Source: Sphingopyxis sp. H073 (GTDB lineage Bacteria; Pseudomonadota; Alphaproteobacteria; Sphingomonadales; Sphingomonadaceae). Taken from it: 64,000 nt of DNA. The DNA lies in contig NZ_LNSG01000004.1 in the NCBI RefSeq assembly GCF_001468395.1, positions 124,001 through 188,000 on the forward strand, read 5' to 3'. Below, one piece after another: positions 45,168 to 52,998 of the stretch (within the stretch, counting starts at the first letter, position 1; each line of letters starts with the position of its first letter). The translations under genes were made by a program, and so were the position numbers. The notes below the pieces were generated by a model that was given only the letters and a program-made list of their open reading frames with translations, was not told where the DNA came from and searched no databases.

Positions 45168-45811
45168 GCAGGCTCTCCGATGCCCAGTTTGGGGTTGGCG
45201 CTGGCGGCGGCGCTGGGACGCGCCGCAACGCGGTCGCGCCAGGCAGCGAGGTTGGCGAGCGCGGGATCGAGCGGTTGCCCGACCATCGCGCCGAACTCCA
45301 CGAAGGAAAAAAGCAGGATATCGGCAAGGCTGAAGCGATCGGCCGCGAGCCAGGGCCCCGCACCGACAATTCCGTCGACCTTCGCCAGCCCGTCGGCGGC
45401 GAGCCGCTTCAGGTCCGCCGCCGCATCGGGCAGGCACAGCATCCGGCTCTGGAACATCGGCAAACCCTCGGCGCCGCGGAAGCCTGCGGTCATCGGCACG
45501 ACAACAAGCTGGTCGACGATCCGCACGAACATTCGCGTTTGCGCCCGCTCCTCGGCGGTCGCGCCGAGCATCGCATGCCCGCCAACCGTCTCGTCTAGAT
45601 ATTCGCAGATGGCGACGCTCTCGGCGAGGCAAGTCCCGTCGTCGAGTTCGAGCAGCGGTGTGTGACCGAGCGGGCTTTTGGCGCAGAAATCGGGCTGACG
45701 GTTCTCGGCCGACATGATGTCGACTAACTGGCGATCGACCGCGATGCCCGTCTCGGCGAGGTACATCAGCACCACGCGCGGATTGGGGCCGAGCGACTGA
45801 TAGAGCTTCAT
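45164..45811 (-). CDS. Glutathione S-transferase family protein
   Basis: 215 residues. The N-terminal thioredoxin-like domain begins MKLYQSLGPNPRVVLMYLAETG and contains the cis-Pro region GHTPLLELDDGTCLAESVAI with the Glu-Ser pair that binds the gamma-glutamyl group (core CLAESVAICEYL). The all-helical C-terminal domain follows. The Ser in GPNP may take the place of the catalytic Ser/Tyr. GSTs in sphingomonad catabolic operons do ether cleavage, dehalogenation or isomerisation; no specific activity can be read. It lies 10 bases after the SDR gene and overlaps E1 alpha. Confidence 0.88.
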   Translation of the reverse strand: MKLYQSLGPNPRVVLMYLAETGIAVDRQLVDIMSAENRQPDFCAKSPLGHTPLLELDDGTCLAESVAICEYLDETVGGHAMLGATAEERAQTRMFVRIVDQLVVVPMTAGFRGAEGLPMFQSRMLCLPDAAADLKRLAADGLAKVDGIVGAGPWLAADRFSLADILLFSFVEFGAMVGQPLDPALANLAAWRDRVAARPSAAASANPKLGIGEPA

Positions 45812-45821
45812 CGCGCGCGCC

Positions 45822-46586
45822 CTAAAACTGGACGCGCTTGGTGAAGCCGCCGTCGATGACGAGATGCGCGCCGGTCATGTAGGGACAGGCGGGCGAGGCC
45901 ATGAAGACGATCGCCTTCGCCACTTCCTCGGGTTCGCCGAAGCGCCCCATCGGCATCTGCGCGAGCGTGCTTTCATAGAGCGGCGGCGCCGCCGACTTGA
46001 TGACCTCCCAATTGCCGCCCGGATAATAGATCGCGCCCGGCGAAACGATGTTGACGCGAATATTCTGCGCCGCGAGCGCCTGGCTCAATTGCGAGCCATA
46101 GGTGATCAGCGCCGCCTTCAGCGCGTTGAACGCCTGCGGCACGATGAAAGTCTCGACCGCGGCGGTCGACGACATGAAGATGATCGATCCCGACCCCGAC
46201 GCCGCGAGCGCCTCGGTCAGCGTCTCGACGCCGTGCACGGCGCCCATGATATCCATGTCGAGCCCGCGCTGCCAGTCGCCGGTCGCGCCCTGCCCCGACG
46301 AGCTTGCGGTGTGGATGAAAATGTCGCAGCCGCCGAGCGTGTCGCGCGCCTTTTCCAGCCAGGCGCGATAGCCGTCGGGATTGCCCGTCATGTCGAACTG
46401 TTCGCCAAACACCTTGCCCGGACCCGCGGCATCGATCGTCGCGACCGCGGCCGCGACCTTGTCGGCATCACGTGAGAAGAAGGCGACGTCGGCGCCCTCG
46501 GCAGCGAAAATCTTGAGCGCGGCGAGCCCTAGCCCGTGCGCGCCACCGTTGATGATCACTTTCTTGCCGGCAAGACCCAGATCCAT
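45822..46586 (-). CDS. SDR-fold protein with Tyr-to-Phe change in the active site
   Basis: 254 residues, head gene of the minus-strand operon. The SDR fold is clear: NGGAHGLG cofactor loop, a late SPGAIYYPGG and TGAHLVIDGG end. The catalytic YxxxK motif reads FNALK, with Phe at residue 153 (codon TTC) and Lys at 157, and the NNAG motif reads HTASS. The Ser before it (MSSTAA) is kept. Without the Tyr proton donor it should be inactive or use an altered mechanism, or serve a binding role. The gene is otherwise intact and in a tight operon, so decay is unlikely. Confidence 0.9.
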   Translation of the reverse strand: MDLGLAGKKVIINGGAHGLGLAALKIFAAEGADVAFFSRDADKVAAAVATIDAAGPGKVFGEQFDMTGNPDGYRAWLEKARDTLGGCDIFIHTASSSGQGATGDWQRGLDMDIMGAVHGVETLTEALAASGSGSIIFMSSTAAVETFIVPQAFNALKAALITYGSQLSQALAAQNIRVNIVSPGAIYYPGGNWEVIKSAAPPLYESTLAQMPMGRFGEPEEVAKAIVFMASPACPYMTGAHLVIDGGFTKRVQF

Positions 46587-47003
46587 CGCATCCTCCTCTT
46601 GTGATTTTGACGCGAACCTAGCTGGAACGGCAATCGCGAGACATCAGCAAAAATGTGAGCGCGGCAATCAGCCCACCTTTATCCGCCGCTCGCGCTGGCG
46701 ACTTACAGATGATCGGCAGTCCTTCCTTTCGCGCCGACCAGCAGGCCGTGACGGCAGAGGGGGCTCGAGATCATTGTCTCGGTCGCTCCGCGGGGCGGGC
46801 TCACGACCAAAAATCTACCCGTTCGCGGACGGGCGAGGCTTCCCAATCCGGTTGAGCCTTACCGCCAGACAAAGCCATGACAGGCAAGCCGACAATGAAC
46901 GCGAGCGCATCGGCGAACTGGCTCAAGACCGGGCAGCGAACAGGGCCGAGTCCCGGCGCATTTAGGATCGCTGCCGCAAGAGAATGGGGAATGAAACGCG
47001 AAC

Positions 47004-47026
47004 GGTTTACAATCGGACTGTAAACC
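47004..47026. promoter_or_regulatory. Perfect dyad, operator candidate
   Basis: GGTTTACA (47004-47011) and TGTAAACC (47019-47026) form a perfect 8-base inverted repeat with a 7-base spacer. No U-tract follows, so it is not an intrinsic terminator. It has the shape of a site for a dimeric repressor such as a TetR-type protein, though no such regulator is coded nearby. Confidence 0.45.
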
Positions 47027-47144
47027 AGTTTCGGAGAGCGCCGCTAAGTGATTGAAAACTGGTAGCGGAAGTCCGTAGCGGTCGTTACGTCACCGAAGGC
47101 GCTGCCACCTTTTCATATGAGTTTCCTCCCAACTAAGTCTTATG

Positions 47145-47176
47145 CTGGCCGATCTCGGACTGGCAGCTTTTGAGCG
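47145..47176. repeat. Dispersed repeat, copy A
   Basis: CTGGCCG, six variable bases, then GACTGGCAGCTTTTGAGCG. It matches copies at 48743-48810 and 55708-55772. All three are intergenic and in this non-catabolic part of the window. Confidence 0.6.
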
Positions 47177-47357
47177 CGCCAACTCCTGGAGGGCCGGATC
47201 ACAGCAGGCAACGTCGAAGCGGGAGCTCCGATCTTCTCAAGATATTCTGTCCTGACGCGCGGAGAGGCCGAACTGTCGGTGCGACTTTCGGCCTATCTTT
47301 TGATCACGCAACATCTTCCCTGCCCGCGCATTGTTGAAGGACACAAGGAGAAATGAC

Positions 47358-47912
47358 ATGGCCAATCCCCTCACCCGGCGGCGCATCCTCATCATGGCGA
47401 CCGACGGCTTCGAACAGTCCGAACTGGAAATTCCCCTCGAACGACTTCAGGATGCCGGCGCCGAGATCGACATCGCCTCGCTCCAGACTGGCGACATCAC
47501 CGGTTGGGACGAAGATGATTGGGGCGACGAAATCGACGTTGATCTGCTGATCGCCGATGCCAACGCCGACGACTATGACGCGCTGGTGCTTCCCGGCGGT
47601 CAGATCAATCCAGACCTGCTGCGTGTCGATGCAAAGGCGATCGCGTTGATCAAGTCCTTCGCCGACGCAGGCAAACCTGTGGCAGCGATATGCCACGCGC
47701 CTTGGCTGCTCGTCGAAGCGGGTCTTGCAAATGGCAGGCGAATGACGAGCTACAAGTCGATCCGCACCGATGTCGCCAATGCTGGTGCCGAAGTAGTCGA
47801 TGAAGAGGTGGTAGTCGACGGCAACATCATCACGAGCCGCTGCCCCGACGATCTTCCGGCCTTCTGCGACGCGATCGTCGCATCGCTCACGCCCGCCAGT
47901 GCCGATGCCTGA
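47358..47912 (+). CDS. DJ-1/PfpI family protein
   Basis: 184 residues from the ATG at 47358, which follows AAGGAG (47345-47350). The class I glutamine-amidotransferase-like fold shows ILIMATDGFEQSELEIP with the conserved Glu (E19), VLPGGQINPDLL, and the nucleophile elbow AAICHAPWLL with C112 and H113. PfpI/YhbO-type proteins act as stress-protective deglycases or chaperones, and some as intracellular proteases. A related AraC/GlxA remnant is found 480 bases downstream. It is probably a stand-alone stress gene. Confidence 0.92.
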   Translation: MANPLTRRRILIMATDGFEQSELEIPLERLQDAGAEIDIASLQTGDITGWDEDDWGDEIDVDLLIADANADDYDALVLPGGQINPDLLRVDAKAIALIKSFADAGKPVAAICHAPWLLVEAGLANGRRMTSYKSIRTDVANAGAEVVDEEVVVDGNIITSRCPDDLPAFCDAIVASLTPASADA

Positions 47913-48010
47913 CGGTGGCATTGCGGGAATCGGGATCCACCAAAGGCCATCGAGTTGGCCGACCAGGCTAATCCAAGTGTGCGCATGAAGCCGAACAAGA
48001 TTGCAGGCGA

Positions 48011-48385
48011 TCAGGCGACCCACTCCAGCGAAATCAGCCAAGCAGTCTCGGGCTCCGCCAACGGGAGCATGACACCTGCCTGCAAGAGCTCCGCCGAGCG
48101 AACTGTCCATCGTCCGGTGGGGTCCCGGCAAGCAGAAGACGGATGCGATAGCTGCCCGCGGGATCTACCCCAGGCATCTTGACCGGCGGACATGCATAAT
48201 GATCCGCGAATCTTGTTTGCGCCGCCAGTGCCAGCCCGCGTGCTTCCAACAACGCGAGATACCCGAACGCACCTGGCACGTTTTCAGCTATCCGCGTCAG
48301 CGAACCTCGATGAATAACGTCCCGCCATTCCTTGTAGAGGGCGATATGCGCCGCAAGCAAAGCCCTGTCGGAAGCGGACATCGAG
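48011..48385 (-). pseudogene. Alpha-galactosidase (GH36) C-terminal remnant, frameshifted
   Basis: Read on the minus strand from about 48385, the frame gives ASDRALLAAHIALYKEWR, VIHRGSLTRI and DHYACPPVKMPGVDP, the characteristic end of GH36 alpha-galactosidases. At about 48085-48105 homology moves to another frame, which continues AELLQAGVMLPLAEPETAW and LISLEWVA to a TGA at 48011. So only the last third of the gene remains, with one frameshift and no N-terminal part. The 5' end abuts an unrelated AraC-type fragment on the opposite strand. Confidence 0.7.
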
Positions 48386-48594
48386 GCCGGATCACGCCGC
48401 ACGAGTTCGTCGAACGCGCGCGCGTCGATGCCGCGCGCGGGATGCTCAAAGCAAGTGAACGGGCGCTCAAGGCCGTCGCCTTCGATTGCGGCTTTGGCAA
48501 TGCCGACCCGATGCGGGCGGCTTTCGTCCAACGACTTGGCGTAGCGCCCCATCAGTATCGGTCGAGTTTCAGGCCCGGCGCAAACGCGGCGCAT
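48386..48594 (+). pseudogene. AraC/GlxA-type HTH remnant
   Basis: The plus-strand frame reads ITPHEFVERARVDAARGML, KAVAFDCGFGNADPMRAAF and QRLGVAPHQYRSSF. This is the C-terminal half of the AraC double helix-turn-helix found in GlxA-type regulators, which combine a DJ-1/PfpI domain with this HTH. The N-terminal domain is absent, and the frame upstream (from 48199) is unrelated. The fragment starts where the alpha-galactosidase remnant ends, marking a recombination junction near 48385. Confidence 0.7.
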
Positions 48595-49006
48595 AAATTG
48601 TCACAGAGCGAGGGGGTTTTTGCGGAGCCGGGAGGGCGGAAAGTTCCGAAGGGAGCTGTCGGTGACGGCGCGTATCTTTGGCCGTGTTTCAACCGCATTA
48701 GTTAAGCAGGCTCAGTGCTTCGTCGATTTCTCGGAATCGTGTCTTGGCCGATTTTGGACTGGCGGCTTTCAACACCGATTTGAAATAAGCGGACACTCTG
48801 GGGCCGTATGACGATGACGTGGCCCCTCGTTTCGCAGCGCGACCTGATTGGTACGCGGCAGCAGACGAATCTCGGGCCGTTCTTCCGGCCCCTTTCGCCC
48901 ACATCCGGTCGCACCGACATTTTTTCGGGCGCGATGTCACAGCGCCGAAATCCCGCTCGTCAGGCCTGATGACGCCGATATCGGCTGAGGAAGAAAGGAA
49001 GATCAG
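48595..49006. other. 412-base gap holding repeat copy B
   Basis: No gene recognised. It includes the second dispersed-repeat copy and the upstream region of the AhpD-like gene, whose ribosome site is AAGAAAGGAAG at about 48990-49002. Confidence 0.5.
48743..48810. repeat. Dispersed repeat, copy B
   Basis: TTGGCCGATTTTGGACTGG, then CGGCTTTCAAC, followed about 20 bases later by AGCGGACACTCTGGGGCCG. The first part matches copies A and C, the second part matches AGCAGACATTCGGGGGCGG in copy C. A diverged unit of about 65 bases. Confidence 0.55.
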
Positions 49007-49453
49007 ATGAATCGGTTGAATTGGTCCGAAGTAGCCCCCGCCGGAGCGAAGGCGCTGTACGTTGTCCACCATTATATCACCAATAACACTGCCCTCCCGG
49101 CAGAGCTGATTCACCTTGTCTTCCTCCGAGTTTCACAGATCAACGGATGCGCTCACTGCATCGATCTGCACACCCGAGATCTTCTCAAGACCATGCCGGT
49201 GGGCAAGGTCGCACTGCTTCCGGTGTGGGACGAAGTCCCGCATCTGTTCCCTGACCGGTACCGCGCAGCACTGGCGTAGGCGGAGGAGGTCACGCGCGTC
49301 AGCGAGACGCATGCTTCGGACAAGGCCTATGCAGCCGCCGCCGAGGCATTCGAGCCGAAGGACCTCGTGGACCTGACGATCGCGATTGCGGCGATGAACG
49401 CCTTCAACCGGCTGGGCGCACCATTCCGGCTTCCGGTCGCGGCCAAGCCCTGA
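49007..49453 (+). pseudogene. AhpD-like carboxymuconolactone decarboxylase family gene with premature TAG
   Basis: The frame from the ATG at 49007 codes for 90 residues with the peroxidatic motif INGCAHCIDLH (C48, C51, H55) of AhpD-like alkylhydroperoxidases, then hits TAG at 49277-49279. The same frame continues past it with AEEVTRVSETHASDKAY, FEPKDLVDLTIAIAAMNAF and RLGAPFR to a TGA at 49451-49453, giving the usual family length of 148. Relatives carry Trp (TGG) at this point (LAWAE), so a single G-to-A change explains the stop. The 90-residue product lacks the last helices. Sequencing error or suppression remains possible. Confidence 0.85.
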
Positions 49454-49569
49454 AGTGTGAGCGCTGCGCTTTTTGGCGTTGCGGTACAATATCCCTCGTG
49501 CCAGCGAAGCTATCCGCGCCATGCGACCCAGGAGGGCTCTTCCTTTCAGGAAACACGGCTCTTCATCTT

Positions 49570-49605
49570 ACGCCCGCCCGGTTTCGATCGGGCGGGCGTT
49601 CTTTT
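49570..49605 (+). terminator. Intrinsic terminator
   Basis: An 11-base perfect stem, ACGCCCGCCCG (49570-49580) with CGGGCGGGCGT (49589-49599), an 8-base loop, and a T-rich run TTCTTTT right after. It lies about 115 bases after the natural end of the AhpD-like gene. The 309-base gap 49454-49762 otherwise shows no gene. Confidence 0.85.
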
Positions 49606-49762
49606 GGGAAGCGCAAATCGCTGGTGCTTGCCGATTCCAGTCAGTTCGCTTCGAGGGCGCCAAGCATCGAAAACTGAAGCAGCCTGGATCATGCTGGCTC
49701 ATCCCCTCCCTTCGATCGCTTGGCCGCATTCGACGCTTCCGGAACACGAGCGCCAAGAGCCA

Positions 49763-50995
49763 CTACAGCTGGTCAAGATAGGAGCGAATCTGCGCGGCTT
49801 CGGCCGCGCTTTGTGCAAGTGCGATTGCACGCCCATAGGCGGTAGCCGCTTCATCGCCGCGCCCAAGCTCCGCCAGAAACTGGCCGATGGCGGCATGATA
49901 ATGAAAATAGCCTTCAAGGGCGGTGGCGAGGGGCTCGGCATGGGCGAGCGCTTCGCCCGGTCCCCGCGACCGCCAGATCGCCACGGCGTGATTGAGGGCG
50001 ACGACGGGGGTTGGCCACATGTCCTCCAGTACCCGGTACAAGCCTTCGATCTGGTCCCAGCGCGTGTCGGCGAAGGTCGGAGCCCGCGCGTGCATCGCCG
50101 CGATCGCCGCCTGCAGCTGATAGGGGCCGGGCTTGCCCATCCGAAAGGCGCGGTCGGTAAGCGCGATGCCTTCGGCAATAGCCGATCTGTCCCACCGGTC
50201 GCGGTCCTGTTCCTCGAGGAGGATAATCGCGCCGGCGGCGTCGAAACGGGCATCGCGCCGCGAGTCCTGCAGCAGAAGCAATGCGACGAGGCCCAAGACC
50301 TCTGGCTCGTCGGGAAAGAGGTCGAGGAGGACCCGCGCGAGCCGGATCGACTCATCGCAGAGCGGGCGGGCGCGCGCCGCCTCGTGCGACGCGGCGGCAT
50401 ATCCCTTGGTGAACAGGAGATAGATCATCGACGAGACCGCCCCCTGCCGCTCGGCGCGAAGTGCGGGCGACGGCGGTTCGAACCGGATGTCGGCCTGGGC
50501 GACCGCTCGCTTCGCCCGCGTGATCCGCTGTTCCATCGCCGCCTCGCTGACGAGGAAGGCGCTCGCGATATCGGCCACGGAGAGGCCACAGACAATACGA
50601 AGCGCCAGCGCGATCTGCTGGGTCGCGGCGAGCTCCTTGTGGCAGCATATGAACAGCAGGCGCAGCATGTCGTCGCCATAGGCACGTTCGTCGAGGGTGT
50701 CGGCGATCTCCTCTTCGGCATCGCCCGGCGGCGCGGCGATCTCCTCGGGCAGCGAAGTCTCGCGAAGCGCCCGCCGGACGGTGTCGATTCCTGCATTTGC
50801 CCCAACGCGAACGAGCCAGGCCAGCGGATCGCGGGGCGTTCCTTGCTCGGCCCAGTGGCGGAGCGCGCGGAGGCAAGCCTCCTGGAAGGCCTCCTCCGCC
50901 GCCTCGACGCTGCCGAGGCGGCGGAGGAGCGCTGCCATGGCCCGCGGCCGCGCCGTCCGCAGCACGGTGTCGATCCAGTTCGGGTCCTGGGTCAT
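49763..50995 (-). CDS. ECF sigma factor of the ECF42 type with C-terminal TPR-like extension
   Basis: 410 residues. Sigma region 2 is seen in LGSVEAAEEAFQEACLRALRHW and region 4 in LALRIVCGLSVADIASAFLVSEAAMEQRI (cores AEEAFQEACLRAL and GLSVADIASAFLVSE). After about residue 180 there is a helical, TPR-like extension (SMIYLLFTKGYAAAS, LALVALLLLQDSRRDAR-like, YQLQAAIAAMHA, NHAVAIWRSRGPGEAL) that marks the ECF42 group. Such sigma factors lack an anti-sigma factor and are coded with a DGPF-domain protein, as here. It directs RNA polymerase to its own target promoters. Confidence 0.9.
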   Translation of the reverse strand: MTQDPNWIDTVLRTARPRAMAALLRRLGSVEAAEEAFQEACLRALRHWAEQGTPRDPLAWLVRVGANAGIDTVRRALRETSLPEEIAAPPGDAEEEIADTLDERAYGDDMLRLLFICCHKELAATQQIALALRIVCGLSVADIASAFLVSEAAMEQRITRAKRAVAQADIRFEPPSPALRAERQGAVSSMIYLLFTKGYAAASHEAARARPLCDESIRLARVLLDLFPDEPEVLGLVALLLLQDSRRDARFDAAGAIILLEEQDRDRWDRSAIAEGIALTDRAFRMGKPGPYQLQAAIAAMHARAPTFADTRWDQIEGLYRVLEDMWPTPVVALNHAVAIWRSRGPGEALAHAEPLATALEGYFHYHAAIGQFLAELGRGDEAATAYGRAIALAQSAAEAAQIRSYLDQL

Positions 50996-51033
50996 GTTCG
51001 TCTCATCGGCGACCGATCCGCGGGTGCGGGCAC

Positions 51034-51471
51034 TTACATATAGCGACCGTGCTGCTGCTCGATATCCTTGGCCAACTGTTCCGATTGGGCATCGATCTCC
51101 GGCGTCGAGACCTCGGCGAAGTCTTCCATACCGAAGAGCGGCCGGATCTCTAGATCCGAATCCGACATCTGGGGGTTAGGGCAGCGCTTGGCCCATGCGA
51201 TCGCCTCCTCCATCGAGGCCACTTCCCAGATCCAGAAGCCCGCGACCAATTCGCTCGTTTCGGCAAAGGGCCCGTCGGTGACCGTGCGGGTTTCGCCCGA
51301 GAAGCGGACCCGGACACCCTGCGAAGAGGGCTTGAGGCCTTCGCCTGCGATCATCACGCCAGCCTTCACCAACTCCTCGTTATAGTTCATCATTGCGGCG
51401 AGCAGTTCGGGCTGCGGCATCGCTCCCGCTTCGCTATTCTTGTCGGCCTTGACCAGTACCATCACGCGCAT
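51034..51471 (-). CDS. YCII-related DGPF-domain protein, ECF42 partner
   Basis: 145 residues, ATG at 51471 after AAGGAGAT. The name-giving motif TVTDGPFAETSELVAGFW is present (core TDGPFAETSE), as are MRVMVLVKADKNSEAG at the start and the following WEVASMEEAIAWAKRCP. DGPF proteins are small ferredoxin-like-fold proteins constantly associated with ECF42 sigma factors; their function is thought to be regulatory or a target of the sigma factor but is unresolved. It lies 38 bases upstream of the sigma gene in the same direction. The 221 bases upstream hold nothing recognisable. Confidence 0.9.
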   Translation of the reverse strand: MRVMVLVKADKNSEAGAMPQPELLAAMMNYNEELVKAGVMIAGEGLKPSSQGVRVRFSGETRTVTDGPFAETSELVAGFWIWEVASMEEAIAWAKRCPNPQMSDSDLEIRPLFGMEDFAEVSTPEIDAQSEQLAKDIEQQHGRYM

Positions 51472-51692
51472 TGTTCATCTCCTTCTCCAGGGGTTGCGGC
51501 CCAAGGACGGACGAGCATCAGCGATTCCGACACCGCCGAGGAAGATTTTTCAAGTGCCTCTCAACCGGCCACGATATTCCGCCAAATCTACATGCTGACG
51601 TTGGCGGATAGCGCACGATCGGCTCGGAGGTCCGGGGCGCGAAATGCCGTCGATAGGTTTGATCGACGGCATCGCATTGAACCCGCGAGGCG

Positions 51693-52436
51693 TTAGACAG
51701 CCCTTCTCCCGATCGCCGGCAGCATTTTTCCGACACGCTGCTGGTAACGCAGATATTCATCTCCAAACTGATCGAGCAGATCTCGTTCTTCATAGATGAG
51801 CGCGATGAAGATGTAGGAGGACATGCCGAGAGCGAAGAGCAGATGACCAACGGTCATCACGGGGGTTGCCCAGAATGCAACCAGGAAGCCGAGGTACAAA
51901 GGGTGCCGGACAATCCGGTACAAGAGCGGCGTCCGGAATTGTGGAGCGGCAGCGGCTCTGCCCCGGACGTAAAGCCACGCCTGCTGGAGCCCGAACAGCT
52001 CGAAATGATTGATGAGGAAGGTGCTTGCGAGGACAATCAGCCAGCCGGCCGCAAACAGCAACCAAAGGATCGTCTGAAGCAATGCGCTGTGCGCGTGCCA
52101 GACATCTCCCTCGATCGGACGCCACAGCACGAAAAGCAACGCCAATGCACCGCTTGCGAGCAGTACATAAACGCTCCGCTCGCTCTGCGCCGGCACAAGA
52201 CGCTTCCAGGCTTTCTTGAACCAGGGCCGGGCCATGATGCTGTGTTGCAGCCCGAAAAGCGCGATCAGGCCAACGTCGACAAGGAAGGCGATTGCGACCG
52301 GTGCCTCCTGCCCGCCCGCATCGACGCGGCGCGGGATCTGGGGCAAGTCGGCGAGAAAGGCTATCAAATACAGAAAGACGCCCAGAAAGAGCGTGTAGGC
52401 AGTGCCCGAAAACAGCATGGAGAAGAGCTTCTTCAT
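51693..52436 (-). CDS. MddA-like methanethiol S-methyltransferase (NnrU/isoprenylcysteine methyltransferase family)
   Basis: 247 residues from the ATG at 52436 after GGGAGACAGGAT. About five membrane segments (SMLFSGTAYTLFLGVFLYLIAFL, AIAFLVDVGLIALFGL, VYVLLASGALALLFVLW and so on). The conserved parts are LQHSIMARPWFKKAW and the C-terminal YRIVRHPLYLGFLVAFWATPVMT (core IVRHPLYLGFL), where RHPLY is the SAM-binding motif of this methyltransferase family, and EERDLLDQFGDEY. MddA converts methanethiol to dimethyl sulfide; other members methylate isoprenylcysteine. The exact acceptor here is not certain. Confidence 0.82.
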   Translation of the reverse strand: MKKLFSMLFSGTAYTLFLGVFLYLIAFLADLPQIPRRVDAGGQEAPVAIAFLVDVGLIALFGLQHSIMARPWFKKAWKRLVPAQSERSVYVLLASGALALLFVLWRPIEGDVWHAHSALLQTILWLLFAAGWLIVLASTFLINHFELFGLQQAWLYVRGRAAAAPQFRTPLLYRIVRHPLYLGFLVAFWATPVMTVGHLLFALGMSSYIFIALIYEERDLLDQFGDEYLRYQQRVGKMLPAIGRRAV

Positions 52437-52534
52437 ATCCTGTCTCCCAAAGGTCATCGTGTGGAATATGGACAAACCGGAGGGCAAAGGTCGCGCCGGT
52501 TATCGGCCCGACCTTCGCACCGATGCCGCAGGCA

Positions 52535-52645
52535 TCAAATGATCGGCGAGATGTCGATCACCATTCCAAGCAGCATGAATTCGAGCAGCGACGTCAGCGT
52601 GACGACGGCTGCAAAGGCGATTTCGATGTATTTTTCCTGAGTCAT
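52535..52645 (-). CDS. Possible 36-residue single-span membrane peptide
   Basis: A short frame MTQEKYIEIAFAAVVTLTS continues LLEFMLLGMVIDISPII to a TGA. It has one strongly hydrophobic segment, acidic/basic N-terminal residues, and lies between two same-strand genes, 11 bases after the DUF4242 stop. It is too short to be sure; the ribosome site is weak (GGACCC). If real, it is a small membrane protein of the DUF4242-MddA operon. I do not recognise a family. Confidence 0.4.
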   Translation of the reverse strand: MTQEKYIEIAFAAVVTLTSLLEFMLLGMVIDISPII

Positions 52646-52656
52646 TGTGGGTCCGA

Positions 52657-52929
52657 TCAATAATAGAAATAGGGGTCGAGCACGCGGACTTCGCTTACGG
52701 CATCCACGGGCAGCATGTTGGCGGCGGCGGTTTCGTCGATCGCTTCCGCATCGGGCGCATCATAAATGCAGTATGTCTTGCGCTTGTCGGCGGACACATA
52801 GCTGTGGATCCACGTCACACCGCGCGCGGCATTGTTGTTCACGACACCCACACAGGCGGAAGCGCCATCACAGTCGGTGGGGATATTGAGGCCGGCGGGA
52901 AACGAGCGTTCGACGAGATAGCGAGGCAT
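52657..52929 (-). CDS. DUF4242 (SCO4226-like nickel-binding) family protein
   Basis: 90 residues. Two ATGs are close (52935 and 52929); AAGGAG lies 1 base before the first but 7 before the second, so MPRYLVERSFPAG is the likely start. The fold is a ferredoxin-like dimer: VNNNAARGVTWIHSYVSADKRKTYCIYDAPD includes the TWxxSYV and YCIYDAP blocks of DUF4242 (cores VTWIHSYV and TYCIYDAPD). Family members bind metals and are of unknown function. It is divergent from the large LuxR regulator, 133 bases away, which may control it. Confidence 0.8.
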   Translation of the reverse strand: MPRYLVERSFPAGLNIPTDCDGASACVGVVNNNAARGVTWIHSYVSADKRKTYCIYDAPDAEAIDETAAANMLPVDAVSEVRVLDPYFYY

Positions 52930-52998
52930 TTTCATTCTCCTTGTTGCTAAATGCAGGCTTTATCTGGACGAACTGCGGAGCGAGCACATCGGCGGAAC

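Larger units (their letters stand above)
46587..47357. other. 771-base gap with a dyad and one repeat unit
   Basis: No convincing gene on either strand. It contains the upstream region of the SDR-led operon, a perfect 8-base dyad at 47004-47026, one copy of a dispersed repeat (47145-47176), and a GGCCGAA/TTCGGCC hairpin (47266-47272 with 47287-47293) just before the PfpI gene. Base composition is less GC-rich than in the flanking operons. Confidence 0.6.

Noticed and set aside
9533..49453. A changed genetic code with TAG read as an amino acid, suggested by two in-frame TAG codons
   Set aside because: At least six intact genes here end normally at TAG (for example at 15028, 18244, 23922, 33814, 40028, 58091), so TAG is a working stop; the two cases are better seen as mutations, errors or limited suppression.
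49454..49605. A small RNA gene ending at the intrinsic terminator
   Set aside because: The terminator is clear, but I see no promoter or known RNA structure upstream; it can simply end the AhpD-like transcript.
49473..49781. A 102-codon plus-strand frame after the AhpD-like gene
   Set aside because: It starts at TTG, runs straight through a strong intrinsic terminator and overlaps the end of the sigma factor gene; no family recognised.
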